This document shows positions 22,301 to 33,900 of a DNA stretch of 64,000 nucleotides, piece by piece. The stretch is taken from the NCBI GenBank assembly GCA_963669155.1, contig OZ022586.1, positions 23,207,379-23,271,378 on the forward strand, read 5' to 3'. The notes under the pieces are model-generated. The model worked only from the letters and a program-made list of their open reading frames with translations. It was not told the origin of the DNA and ran no database searches. Every line of letters starts with the position of its first letter. Within the stretch, counting starts at the first letter, position 1. A program made the position numbers and the translations under genes. Origin of the DNA: Arbacia lixula (taxonomy: Eukaryota > Echinodermata > Echinoidea > Arbacioida > Arbaciidae).

Positions 22301-24518
22301 TGCGTGTGGAAGTATCGATAGCGATAACGATATCCGGTCACATTGTGTACGCAGGAAATGGTCTTGGTTCGTGATCGGATCCAGTATCGATCGAAAATTA
22401 TCGAAACTCTGCAATTTCATGCATGTTGACTGACGGTCTTAAAACCCGGAAGCCAATTGACTTTGTACACGTTGCGATAGACTCTACAAATTCCAACAAA
22501 CACCATGCGGGGGTGACGCTAATTCGTACGATTTTGACGGAAAAGCAAGAAGCAATCGAAATTCGCTTACCTGTGCGGTATCGGTGAGAAAATAGATCCT
22601 CTGAGAATACCTTTCAAAATTCATATATAAAATATAGGAAAGTGAAATTCTAGGTCGATTTTGGTACGAGGTGATAGAGAATTTCACACTTGTTTTGGTG
22701 GAATGCTGTGTGGGGACATAGAAGGCTAGCCCCGGGACTGCTCCCGCGCAGCGGGAGCGTCCTGAGGGCTCGCCCCCGATTTCCCGGCATGTCGGGTGAG
22801 ATTAATGAATAATCGACCCGTGCACATGGATGAATTACTCATTTCAAGTATATTTATCACAGTATATGAATGGTTGAATGTAACTTCCATATGTCTGAAG
22901 TAAGAAAATGATGGAAAATACTGAGTAACGTTACCAATTTCCCCTTCATGTGTCTGTCTAATCATGGTCTAACAAAACGAAGTCCCTTCCAGACTGCCAT
23001 CTTGGCTGTTTAATAACTTCGACTACTTCGTAGGCATGCGCAAAGTAATATTCATGATGATGACGCTTTCGGTCTGATGACCGTATTTAGCGCTATTGAT
23101 GAATATGCATGAGAAAAGTGATTTTTTATTGTTTTGATTGTGCAAATTATCAACCTGATTTTCATTAATTGTGTCATTTAAAGTGACCAAAATATGATTA
23201 ATTTCTATGTTATAAACTTCAGTGGCGGATCAAGGATTTTGTAAGAGAAATAGTTCCGAATCTTCCAACTTTCCTATAATACCGTGCACCACTGCACCAT
23301 CACTGAAATCTAGCTTAGCGGGATGGCGTTATTCGGTTGAAAAAAGTGGCTCTTAAAAACAAAACAAAACAAAAAATTACGGACAAACATAAATATGCAA
23401 AGTATAATAAATGCTCCAAAAATAAAATTCTAAATTTAATGAAATAAAAATTGGAATATAAAATCTGTTCCAATAATAATGAAAAAAGAAAAAAACAACG
23501 ATGTGAAAAGAGTGCTACGGTAATGGATTGTTGTTGAAAACGTAACACACACGAATCGTATAGAGAACTGGCGCATGCGCGTAAACTTCAAAAAGTCGGC
23601 AATCTTCAGATACATGTTTCCCAGCTGCATTAATTCTGACCGCCGTACGATGGGATGTTTTCAAGAAAAAAAACCCATCATGGACTAAATTCATCTTCAA
23701 AACAACTACGGAAGTATTCATGTAAGTATTCTCCGTAAGTGTGTCCAATAGCTTTAAGTTCTGCGCAATATAATTGATGATATTTTACCAACTTATCACT
23801 GCTTATCTCGACTACCTTGCACCAATGCTCGGTGCAACGCAGCCCGCTCACTGCGTGAGCGGGCTGGTCGCAGTAAATAGAAGGCTTGCACTGCGCATGC
23901 TTACTATATTTTCATTCATAAATTGGCTCTCGGCAGTGGCTGGATGATGTCATGTAATAAGCAAAAATGTACACGACCGCTAGCTACCGCGCTCCGCTAT
24001 ATCTGTTGTACACAACTTGTCGATGTGAGATTCCAGCCCACCAACTTTTTGTCCTAGTCCTAGAAATAACATCCACTCTAATTATGTTTTTATTATGATA
24101 TGAATGTCCTCAATACAAAATAAGAACATAATTTTGTTGTGGCGTAGGGGTACCCACAATATAGCAAGCTCAGGTGCTAGCTGCAATGCCTGGTATGATA
24201 TTGCTACATGCAGCAAGGAGCAGGGTTATGAAGCTCGAGCACCACATGCGCGGCGGAAATCCTCGCTCAACGAGCCCGGTCGTCCATGCAAGGTACGGCG
24301 CAGCTGCTGCCTGGCACCTAGATCTGGTTTTGCCCGGGCTCGTTTTCGTTCTGATTGTACCATGTTTGGTACCATAATTCTAGTTCATTCTCATCCATAA
24401 GAAAGATATTTCGATGCCCAGAGTTAATTAAAGTGTACACACTAACAGAGAACATCTTACTAACCTTCTTCATATCTTCCACGGTGCCTCCGTTCGGTTT
24501 TTCTTCGGCGTCAGACAT
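13326..24518 (-). CDS. DEK: DEK chromatin-associated protein
   Basis: DEK is a DNA-bending chromatin and splicing-associated nuclear protein. Coding exons, in order on the minus strand: 24465-24518, 20966-21116, 20207-20359, 19901-19977, 18953-19050, 18066-18202, 17584-17768, 15023-15203, 14527-14585, 13326-13484. Phases join without error to 1254 nt, 417 aa (human about 375). After an acidic N-terminus come GKRDRKKTERL and GKGTKLGEIE, the LHKFLFGR segment, LFSGFNFEKDD, and the SAP-type DNA-binding region (exon 6, from FTVEGMKELCTILD to PSGRTVPSK). Lys/acidic linkers follow (exons 7-8), then DDDSSDDEPLMKKVKAPPT and the C-terminal DEK domain (exon 10, NANLEQVTMKMVCRNVYDMY). The order and motifs match human DEK. 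The stop is a TGA after ATVREV; GTATGA there could also be a weak donor to a further exon. Introns hold a Helentron-like element, a MITE and a 550-bp duplication. Confidence 0.94.
13520..13680 (+). repeat. Possible 3' tail of a retroelement in DEK intron 9
   Basis: The stretch (TATGTTTATGTTTATGGTTATG, split across variants) ends in TTCCTGTAAAGGATAAATAAAT, the style of a LINE or SINE 3' end with a simple-repeat tail. No coding part is attached. The assignment is weak. Confidence 0.3.
14277..14495. mobile_element. Palindromic MITE, copy 1 (second copy at 61774)
   Basis: Inverted ends AATAGAGTGC / GTACTCTATT. The next blocks are also mirrored: CATATGAGCATTATTGTCAA on the left and TTGACAACATGCTCATATGA on the right, followed inward by AACTGGTTCTAA on both sides. 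The centre contains GATCACAGCGGGAACT and GAATATCGGACC, which recur in the second copy near 61850-61905. About 220 bp, non-coding, in a DEK intron. Confidence 0.8.
15846..17304 (-). mobile_element. Helentron-like (pearl/HINE-type) non-autonomous element in DEK intron 7
   Basis: Read on the minus strand, the 3' end has the hairpin CGACTGC-GTG-GCAGTCG, then AATTGCT and a terminal CTAG before T, as expected of Helitron/Helentron 3' ends (hairpin plus CTRR). The 5' end has the ATGCCTCCGCC...GGAGGCAT fold and a (CCGT)n microsatellite (17215-17258 on the plus strand). GGCGGAGGCAT near the 3' end forms a subterminal inverted repeat with the 5' end. The body is ~160-170-bp direct repeats, each with TGACCTTTGACC (16006-17105). 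It is homologous to 51606-53108, in opposite orientation. There is no replicase gene. Confidence 0.8.
17305..17376. repeat. G-run / C-run palindrome
   Basis: TCGAGGGGG and longer G runs (13 G) are followed by CTGTTT and C runs (18 C). The same arrangement is found next to a lone Helentron-like 5' end at 48402-48445. It may form a hairpin or G-quadruplex. It abuts the 5' end of the Helentron-like element and may belong to a longer version of it. Confidence 0.7.
18167..18544 (-). repeat. Six 63-bp tandem copies of the DEK exon 6 3' splice site
   Basis: Exactly 6 x 63 bp, differing at only one visible base (copy 2, CCTTCTACAG). Each unit, read on the minus strand, holds 27 bases of intron ending in TTTGCTAG plus the first 36 bases of DEK coding exon 6. 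The copy at 18167-18229 supplies the acceptor that I use (exon starts at 18202). Using any upstream acceptor would run ...ACC ATC TGA, a stop in frame. Because 63 is a multiple of three, a spurious plus-strand reading frame stays open for 157 codons. A diverged relic of the unit lies near 18630-18670. Confidence 0.93.
21284..21630. other. Probable dispersed-repeat fragment in DEK intron 1
   Basis: It begins TTAAAGGGATAGTTCACCCT, which resembles a TTAA-flanked transposon end, but I cannot find the matching opposite end. AT-rich, no coding potential. Confidence 0.3.
21631..22724. repeat. 550-bp tandem duplication in DEK intron 1
   Basis: 21631-22180 and 22181-22724 are nearly identical direct copies starting ACAACGAACTATTGTCCATA and ending near GGGGACATAGAA. 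Differences are a few substitutions and small indels. The unit has several short palindromes (ATCGATAGCGATAACGATAT) but no supported gene; paired reading frames on both strands are mere copies of each other. Confidence 0.88.
22725..22900 (-). repeat. Dispersed repeat with GC-rich hairpin (related copy at 39945-40115)
   Basis: It contains GCTCCCGCGCAGCGGGAGC (perfect hairpin), GGGCTCGCC and GTGCACATGGATGAATTACT. On the opposite strand the same order of blocks (ATGAGTAATTCATTCATATG, GGTCGATTACACAG, GGCGAGCCCTCAGGG, AGTAGTCCCGGGGG) occurs at 39945-40115 inside the GACGTC element. This is an unclassified mobile repeat. Confidence 0.6.
23842..23868. repeat. Perfect 12-bp-stem hairpin
   Basis: CAGCCCGCTCAC-TGC-GTGAGCGGGCTG. 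Degenerate relatives are at about 39955-39985 and 34938-34975. It is probably the end of a small dispersed element. Confidence 0.6.
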
Positions 24519-24562
24519 TGCACTCGCACACGCTTTGCACGTAAATGAAGGGCTACTTTTCC

Positions 24563-24573
24563 AAAATGGCGGC
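24563..24573 (+). promoter_or_regulatory. YY1-type motif AAAATGGCGGC upstream of DEK
   Basis: AAAATGGCGGC matches the YY1 core (AANATGGCGGC, established). It lies 45 bases upstream of the DEK start codon, where YY1 motifs often sit close to the transcription start of housekeeping genes. GCGCGCGC follows at 24580. Function is inferred. Confidence 0.5.
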
Positions 24574-24649
24574 ACCCATGGCGCGCGCGTGTTAGCCAAT
24601 GGGGAAAGCTGAGGGAACACGATCAAATCTTTACATAGCGCCATCTGCG

Positions 24650-27600
24650 TTATAATATCTTACAGGACTTATGTACATGTATTAGTAGAGTGTATTCTGA
24701 AAACGGGGTGGTATAAATTCTGAAAATCCACTAAGAGATTCGTGTTATATCCCCACAAGATAACATTGCACCTTGACTATGTTCTCTTTGGTATTTTGAC
24801 ACACATCTGCAGACAAATCTTAACGAATATTGATAAGCACTTGATCAGCGCATCATTCTCTGACAAGTCTACGGCAGTCAGTAAAGAACTTTCTTTAAAG
24901 TCTCTAAGACTTGCAAACTTTTAAAACAAGAAAGCTGCTGGCCTGACGTCATAACACGACAGTGACTGCCCATAAAGGGGCATTATCCTAGACAATAATT
25001 GATTCTTTTGACAAACACAAACTTGCATCAGCAAATGATATACATGTAGGGCCTACATGTATAGCAAGGGATGCAATAGAAGTGTTGACCTATATGGGCC
25101 TAGGTGTTTGCGTTTGAAGATAGGATTGGTTCAGTTATATCTTCCTTTATGCTGTAACTTTATACTGTTTCATTCTAAGTGCATTTCATAAATAACTTTG
25201 TATCACTTTTGTTGCCTCGGGCAATTGATTTCTAATTCATATATGTAAAATATTTAATACATGTAGTAGGGCCTAACCTGGCTCACCAACATATATGCTT
25301 CCTAATTACCTAAATTTTTATATACCTAATTAACAGTGCCGTCACCAGCTTTTAAGGGGGTTGGGGTGCCTTTTAGAAATAAAAAGACAAAACTTTCCAA
25401 CTTAGTGGTGTGGGCGGTGCAGACATGAGATGTTCGAACTGCAACCCCCCCCCCCCCCCCCCCCCCTTCGGCGCGACGCCATGCTCAAGATGTTGATTTT
25501 TTTATATTCGTCTGATATATTAGGTCTAGGAAAGTGGCCAAGCTATAATGTAAGATAAAAGGTAATTGGTAGCGATGGCAGTACTGGTCTGTGGTGACCA
25601 CAGGTTACATTCTCATTTTCTTTCAGGATCATGTGAAGGAATCGTCTCTAAAGTTTAGAGTTGTTGGAATCTTATGTGACTGCGACCTGAATAGCAAAAT
25701 GGTTATGCCATACCAGGCTACAATTACACTCCCTTACATAAAACAACTTTCAAACAAATTATACAAAGCATAAAACACTCTTTCAAAAAATAATAACAAA
25801 TATAAAACATTATTTTAGTCACTGACAAAGGAGACAAAAGGACATCAATAATTATCATACAAATAATACTATTTATTTCCTTTATTCAACATACTAATCA
25901 GTACATGATTATGATGTGTCATTATCATACAGCACAGCTTTCAACAGTTGTGTCTAACATTTCAAAATGTGCCTGCTTGCATGCTACTGTACCGGTAACC
26001 GCCATATATTTTGTTGGGTTTCTATTTTTGCGAATTTCGCAAGTCGGGTGCTATTTATGAAATCGACAACACGCAAAAATGTTGACTTTGATCCTGACAT
26101 GAATATGAATGCAAACATGTACTTCTTGTGCATGTACAAGTACTCCATGATCACAAATTTAATCACTCATGAAATTGTCGAGAAGTCACGATTGGCGAAA
26201 AAATCAGACCCGCTAAATACATGGCGTATACAGTATATAGCATACATATATGTAAATGTATTCTATATTTCTTTGTGGAAAACATGTCAGGAAACAGGAA
26301 ATCAAAACATTTTAACTTCCAAATATGGACAGAAATGTCAAAACGGAAATAGTCAATTGGAAATAACAATCACATAATGTTTGGTTTTGCACTTTGTTTT
26401 TACCACATCTTGATTGGCTGATGACAGGTTATTCCATGATTCAATATCATTTTTCTATACAACATGTCCTCACTTGATACACAGATCTAGTATTGAGAAA
26501 TTTGGTTTCTTGCACATTCAAATGACCACTTCCCATGTGCATTCACTATGTAGTATGCTACAAGAACTGTGTACTACGCTTTCAAAAATTACATGTTCGA
26601 TTGCCCTTCTTAAGTTTCCCAAGTGGTATGAAAGTCATGGATGTCAAGTACTCTTTTTGTCCACTCAGTTCAACAATAGGTCATGTGCAGATTTCAAGAC
26701 ATTCCTGAACAGTGACAGCTGGCATTCTGGTGCTATGGCTGGCAAGCACAGACCTGCCTAGTTGGGTCACAATTCCCTGCTCAGTTATACAACATGTCAG
26801 ATGTATACAATGTATTCGCAGAATTACAATAATCATAAAATATTATTGATACCTTGTTTAATACAAAACATGTACATGTACATGTAGTTATATAACATTT
26901 GTCTGATACTGTATATCATTCCTATCATTGTACGGATATAAACATAATGATGTACAGTGATGCACTGAACAAGCAACACGATCCCTTGATAGCTCATGAG
27001 TGAAATGCTGTATATAGTACATGTAGCTACTTGTATACATTATTTGAACAAAATACATATGAAATGAAATATGACAAGTTCTTTTTACTGAACTAGGCAT
27101 TTAATGTAACAAATAGAGTTAGATCATTTCTATACATGAAGAGTCTCTAACAGATCTGTCAAACATTCAACATCACTCTGATCTAATTGTTTTTGACAGC
27201 TTCATCATAAACCAGCTTTGGGAGAAAAATTGGTTCTTTAATTAATTTTGACTGAGTAGATTCAACAGCTACAAGGCCTCAATTAACTGTATGCTACGAA
27301 GTCTAACATTTGCCATCACATTCCCCTGATTGCTTTATGCTGTTTCATTAACTCTTTCAGTGCCGTATGTCTATTCTATCACCAGCAATACATATACATA
27401 TATAGAGCAGCATTTTGCCAGGCAGAGGAAGGGTTAAATGGCTTTACATCAGTCAGATTGCTACATCAGAATGGTGTTTATTTATACAGATGTATAACAC
27501 TATGATGCAAAGTCAGAGTTTTTGTTTGCTTCATCTGCTGCATCACCTTCATCAGGCCAGAAGATCTTCAATCCCCTTCAGGCATTGTTTGTAGACCTGA

Positions 27601-27700
27601 CTCTTGATTGTGATGTGATGGCTCACTATATGAGGTTCACATCAGTTTGCAGCTGGACAGTTCTCGATTGGTTATAACAATGAACTCTCTGTTAGTTTCC
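24650..27700. other. Intergenic region between DEK 5' and LTV1 3' ends
   Basis: No conserved exon seen. It contains a poly-C tract (25445-25466) that is part of a dispersed repeat, and AT-rich sequence with many TACATGTA palindromes. TTTATT (AATAAA on the minus strand) at 27477 is the nearest plausible LTV1 polyadenylation signal; others occur near 25870. Confidence 0.4.
25335..25495 (+). repeat. Dispersed poly-C repeat, copy 1
   Basis: AGTGCCGTCACCAG, then GGGGGTTGGGGTGCCTTTTA, AGACAAAACTTTCCAACT, a run of about 22 C and CGACGCCATG. Related sequence occurs at 56085-56165 (first half) and 43885-43992 (second half with poly-C and GACGCCCATGA). Confidence 0.55.
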
Positions 27701-27714
27701 TTAGTCAGTTGTAA

Positions 27715-27970
27715 GGCCGATGTTATAGGGTCGCAAGTCCTTGCAGATGAGTTGCTCTGTATCCACAGACTCAGCTCATCAGATGAAGATGCTGATGTTA
27801 TAAGGTCTTAAGTCCTTGCAGATGACTAGTTCCATACAGGCTGACTCAGTTAATCAGACCCTGAGGCCAATGTTATAAGGTCTCAAGTCCTTGTTAATGA
27901 GTGGTTCATCATCAACTATCAAGTCAGTTCCTCTGACCAAAATATTAGTGCTATAAGATCTTGATTCCCT
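27715..27970 (-). repeat. ~76-bp imperfect tandem repeats over the LTV1 stop codon and 3' UTR
   Basis: GTTATAGGGTCGCAAGTCC (27722), GTTATAAGGTCTTAAGTCC (27797), GTTATAAGGTCTCAAGTCC (27872) and GCTATAAGATCTTGATTCC (27950) recur at 75-78-bp spacing. The last copy is the end of the LTV1 coding sequence (ATCAAGATCTTATAG on the minus strand), so the 3' UTR looks built from copies of the coding end. Confidence 0.6.
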
Positions 27971-30900
27971 GCATGTTCTGTCGCACATTCTGCATCACTT
28001 TCTCCTGTCTGATCTCTTCCTGCTTGAAGATTTCTTTGTTTGCCTTCTTCTCCACGCGCCTCTCCTAAGATAAAGAAGAAAAAAAAAGAACACAAGATCC
28101 TTGAGATGAAATAAAACTGATTACTTATCTTAATATTTCAGTGCATTTGTGCTGTGCCTGTTTGATGTTTATTCATATGGTGGAAGTGTTATTAAAGAAA
28201 AATCCAGAAGACTGGTGCATTTCCATCTGATACAGACAGGTGATATTGAAAGTGATTTGCATGGGAAAATCAACTTGACAAATGAAGTCTCAAAGAGAGT
28301 ACCGAGTTATCCTTATGAGAGAAATATCAAACATTCATCCTGAGATAGCAGAAGTACAAGTTTGAGTTTACAGACAATATGGGGATGGAGAATTCAATGT
28401 CTGCCCTACGTGTTGTAATTGAGGAGTGGTAGGACAGAGAGATGTACATCTATCCCAAGACGTTTGAAAGAATAAGACATGGAGATCATTTAGCTGGACA
28501 GCGGTAGGAAGGATCTGTGGTTGATAATGGTCCTGTACCGGGATAAAACAGGCAAATACACAATTCCCCTTAAAAACGTGATAATTCATCAACATTCAAT
28601 CTTTTTGTCCAGATCTATAATGTCATGGTAACAAGGGATTTATCGCAGAACTCTGCAGACATTCTGCTGGAGAGAAGCAGCTCTGATTAATGGCTTACCC
28701 GTCTGGCTTGCTGTACGGCTTTCTTCCTCTCTCTCTTCTCCTCTGCACTCTCCTTCACTCCTTTCTTCCTATTGCCCGCTATGACTGGAGCCGGAGCATC
28801 CTCACGCTCCTCTCTCTCCTGCTGTCTCCTGGTCGGACCACACGAGGGCAGCACATTCAGTGGCATTCCAGACTTCTGTGACAGCTTGATCTGGCCATGC
28901 TCAGAACTTGCATGGTTGGTCTACCAAAAACCCAAATAACATCAATTTTAGAATCACACATACATTTTTAGATATGTGCACATACATTTCTAAATGTATG
29001 CCTATACAATAATGCCAATTGGTGAGGGATGGTGCTTGATATATGAAATGTTGATTGAACACACCATTTCATAACAAACTGTGCATATTTTTGTTGTGCA
29101 CTGAAGGAAAATAGGTAAAATGTGATTTTAATGAGTTGTGGCAAATTTGTAAATCATATCTCTTTCATGCTTTACATAACATCGTATAATGCAGAGCGTA
29201 GTGTAGGGTGTTCATTATATGATATCAAGCTTGAAGAGTAGCCCCAGAAGTATATATTTCTAGCTGTATTTTGTTTGTCAGAGAAGGAGTCAATAAGCCG
29301 TTTACATACCTCTCCCTTCTTCCTCCTCTGTTTGCTGGGCTCCTTGATGGTGGCTGGGTGGTTGTACAGAGTGGAGTAAGTGCTGAGGATGGACTCACAA
29401 TCCCATCGCTCCTTCTTCTCCTCTATATACATCCTCATCATCTCCTCCTTCTCCACCTCCTCCTCCATCTCTTCTTCTTCTTTATCATCATCACCTCCAT
29501 CCTCCTTGGACCGGTGGTCAGATGCTTCTGGCTCTAACTCATTCATTGTTCTACAGCAATAGATAGATAGATAGATAAAACAGATAGAATATGAGTATCG
29601 TTCATTGTTCTAAGGTGAATTGATATATAAACCAAATGAAATATCAATACCATATTTCATTGTTGTAAAGGGATATTTAACAGGTGAAATAGTGATATCA
29701 GTTATTGTTCTATAGCATGATAAATAAAACAGGTGGACTTAATATGTCATTGTTCTTCAGCAATATACTTTACAGGTGGATGTTACAATAGGGCATGTAG
29801 ATTTCACATTACATCACAATCACAGTCACAGTCACAGTCACAGTCCTGGCAATCTAAAGCTCTCAATCATGTTTGCCTGTATGGCTCACCTGACTCTGGT
29901 TGCCTCTTCAAACTCCTGCATGGCCTGCTGCAAGACCAGGCTCTCCTCAGGCATGTGGCCTTCGATCTCATCCTGGTCCAAGGCCCCAATCTCAAGGTCA
30001 TCGTACTCCTCGTAGATCTGAGCAACAAGAAGGAAGAGTCTTGCATTTAGTACTTGGCCATAACAAAAAGTATCAGTATGTAGTGAGCATCATGTGTGTA
30101 ATGTATAATGTATGTGCGCATACATGTATGTTTGTATGGATGGATGTACCAGTAAATGATTAAATGAGCAGTTGACACCCTTAACAAATTGTAGTCAGTT
30201 TGAGTACAGTGGGGGAAGTGATCATTAAGGTACGAATGTTTGAAGCACATTGAATTAGTGATATCTGATACAAGGAGTTGATTCTTAATTGTCCATGTCT
30301 CTGAGATCACAGCATTGTCCATTAGATGAAGATGCCATTGTGCTTCACACAGCTATACATGTATTACTTTCATGAATGTATTTCTCCTCTTCCCTGCATT
30401 TACTGAATACAATTCGTGATGGGACTGCTCCATTAATCTTCTCAGTACCATGGGTGACTTTCCTGTGAAGTAAGACAAAAGTTTTTTTTTTTTGGGTTGG
30501 TACAGAGCAGGCTAAAAGAGTGTAACCTTTTAAAAGCACAAAATTACCCAGAATACACACAACAACCACATACTGAAGAAAATAAAGTTACATGTGAGTG
30601 AAGGAGTCAGCAGAAAGGGCAAGCCTTAAAGAAGTCAACCTCATTTAAAATTACAAGTCAGATTTTGCTCTAAAAATCAAGGTCATTTCTTTTTTAAAAT
30701 TCACAAAATAAGTTTGTTATGACTGCTTCTCTCAGTTCCTAACATTGCCAGCCCCATATCATCACCAACTCTGTTTCTTGCCTATGGGACTGAGAGCGTT
30801 GAACGGTGTCATGACTGACTTACTTTCTCAAAGCGGTCGTCCAGCAGAGTGAGTCCATCATTCCTCTTCATGACGGATGAGGTGAGGGAATAGTTGGTGA

Positions 30901-33900
30901 AGCGGGACTTGGTCTCCTCAGAGCTGAAGGATCGCTGGTCGTCATCGTAGTCCAGATCATCACTGTCATAGTCCTCCCCACTCTCCTCTCCTTCACTGTC
31001 ATCGTCATCGCTATCGTCCTGCTCAGCCTCCAACCCAGGTCTGCAATCAAGGCAGTCTCTTAGGTTATCAACTGACTACTGTGAATGAATTACAAATGCC
31101 TTAAGAAGTACAAGCAATCACTTGGTATTTTTATAATATACTGGATTATGTACAAAATATGGGAAATTACTTTCAGTGAACATAATAAAATAAATCAAAT
31201 TTTTTGCTTCAGACTTGTCTAAGATCTTTTTTTTTTACAACAACAAGACAATTTGCAACCTCTAAATCCATGATATATATATTTTTTAAAATGTGAAAAT
31301 ATGCTCTAGCTTACCCGCTGACTGACTTGTTGCTCTGAGCAAACATAACAAAGTCATCTTCCAATTCATTGTCGGGATCACCAAAGTCAAAGTCATCGTC
31401 CATGGCAGCAACGATGTCTGGGTCCAAGTCTAGCCTCGGTCCTGGCAGAACAAAGATCACAGACATTATGATAAAAGCTCACTGAGCTCCTTTCTTTCTC
31501 TTCCTTCCTACATCTCTCACCATCCTCGCATCCCCTTGTCTATCCTTTCTCTTTCATTGCCTCCACTTTATTCCACGTTCCATCATGCTTGCTCTTTTTC
31601 CTTTTTTCACCCCTCTCTCTCCCTCCTCTTTCTCTCTCTCTCTCTCCTCCTATCCCTCATATATTTCTCTCCTATTCTTTTATCCTGCCTTCTCTCTCTC
31701 CCCCCTCTTTCCTTCTCCCTCTCCTCCTATCCCATCATATACTTTCTACCTTTTCACCCCACCCTCTTCATTAGTCCCCTATTTTGCTGCTATTCTATTC
31801 TGATGCTTTTCCATTGCCCAAGGTTTACCTGATATAGGAGCAGCCCTGTTGAGAAGACCGATGTCCTCTTCCTGCTCTGAAGCGAAGACATTGGCAGGCA
31901 GCTGCAATCTGGCATGGGGCTGCTGGACACAGGGCAGGGGGAAATTGAAATAAATTCATTTGCAGGAGCTACTTATAAAATACCTCAACATGTCCAATTC
32001 ACTATCCCTCTTGTACAGAGTTAAAGGGCATACTGTACTGGGAAGACAAAAAAACCTTCAAAAGGTGATCATGAGCAATCTTCTTGCCAATAGTCTTAAA
32101 TTCATGTATTGTCCAAACTTGGTGAAAATTATTTGCCCTCAAATGATCAACATTTGGATTAATTAGTGATTAAATAACAAATCCTCCAATTGTTCGGCCC
32201 GAACAATTTGAGGATTTGTGATTGAAATAAAAACAAATAACTTTCAGCACATTTCTAAAATGGACAATACATGAATTGAAGACCATTGGCAAGAAGATTG
32301 CTCACGATCACCTTTTGAAGGCTTTTTTGTTTTCCCAGTACAGTATGCCCTTTAAGATTGATATCAATCACATTCATTATGAGGCAAAGCCCTGATGTCA
32401 TGAAACAGCCAACCTGAAACCAGGAATATTGATTATACTATATTGAGGAAAACAAAAAACATTCAGAGGCTTTTTTCTATCATGCACAGGGCTCAGTTTT
32501 GAATTGCAAAGTCTCAATTGCCCTAAACATCTGTGTATTGTTTGCACTTAGTAGACAGGAGCAGAGAAGGCCAAGGAAATCTAAATAAACATCTTAAACC
32601 AAAACCACATAATACAACAAAGAAAATGAATAGAGGAATCAGAAACAGAAAATGAATGGAGGGAAGAGACTGTAGGAGATCCAGGCAGGGGAAAAAGAGG
32701 TTCCCCCTCTATTTGTTGAGAATCACACCCTGAACATACAAGTTAAGACACCAAGATCTCATTCCAGTCTAGCCCCCTCTTTTTTCAAATTATGTTCCTC
32801 ACCGATGCCATGCTTGTACATGGTCAACAACAATTGACAGAAGAGAGTGAGATTTGTAGGTGAAGATGTATCAGCCATTTTATCAAGCGGCGACTTCACA
32901 CAACATCACATTACAACAGGTGCCTCACCCACTACTAAATCCTGGATATGCGGCTGAGAGAAGATAATATCTCACCTTCCCCTGAGTGAGGTCCTCCACA
33001 TCAAAGTGGACAGACTTCTGTGGTTTGGGTGGAGCATCCCGTAGTGTGACCGCAGGTGCTTGGTTCAGCTCCCAGGCGTTCTCTGCATCGGGCGCTCGGA
33101 GGTGCTGCAAGTAATCGTAGTCATCCTCGTAGTAGATGCCGTACTTGTGCTGCTCATCCACCTTGGACTGCTTGCTCTACAGGGAATTAATAAGAATGCA
33201 GAATTTGATGAGCAAGCAGAAGACTGATTCACCCTACCCTGGTTCACCCTACCCTGGTAAACCCTACCCTGGTTCACCCTACCCTGGTTCACCCTACCCT
33301 GGTTCACCCTACCCTGGGTCTCCCTACCCTGGTTCACCCTACCCTGGTTCACCCTACCCTAGTACCCTGGTACACCCTACCCTGGTAAACCCTACCCTGG
33401 TTCACCCCACCCTGGTTCACCCTACTCGGGTTCACCCTACCCTGGTTCACCCTACCCTGGTTCACCCTACCCTGGTTCACCCCACCATGGTTCACCCTAC
33501 CCTGGTTCACCCTACCCTAGTTCACCCTACCCTGGTTCACCCTACCCTGGTTCACCCTACCCTGGTAAACCCTACCCTGGTTCACCCCACCCTGGTTCAC
33601 CCTACTCGGGTTCACCCTACCCTGGTTCACCCTACCCTGGTTCACCCTACCCTGGGTCTCCCTACCCTGGTTCACCCTACCCTGGTTCACCTTACCCTGG
33701 TTCACCCTACCCTAGTTCACCCTACCCTGGGTCTCCCTACCCTGGTTCACCCTACCCTGGTTCACCTTACCCTGGTTCACCCTACCCTAATTCACCCTAC
33801 CCTGGTTCACCCTACCCTGGGTCTCCCTACCCTGGTTCACCCTACCCTAGTTCACCCTACCCTGGTTCACCCTACCCTGGTTCACCCTTCCCTGGGTCTC

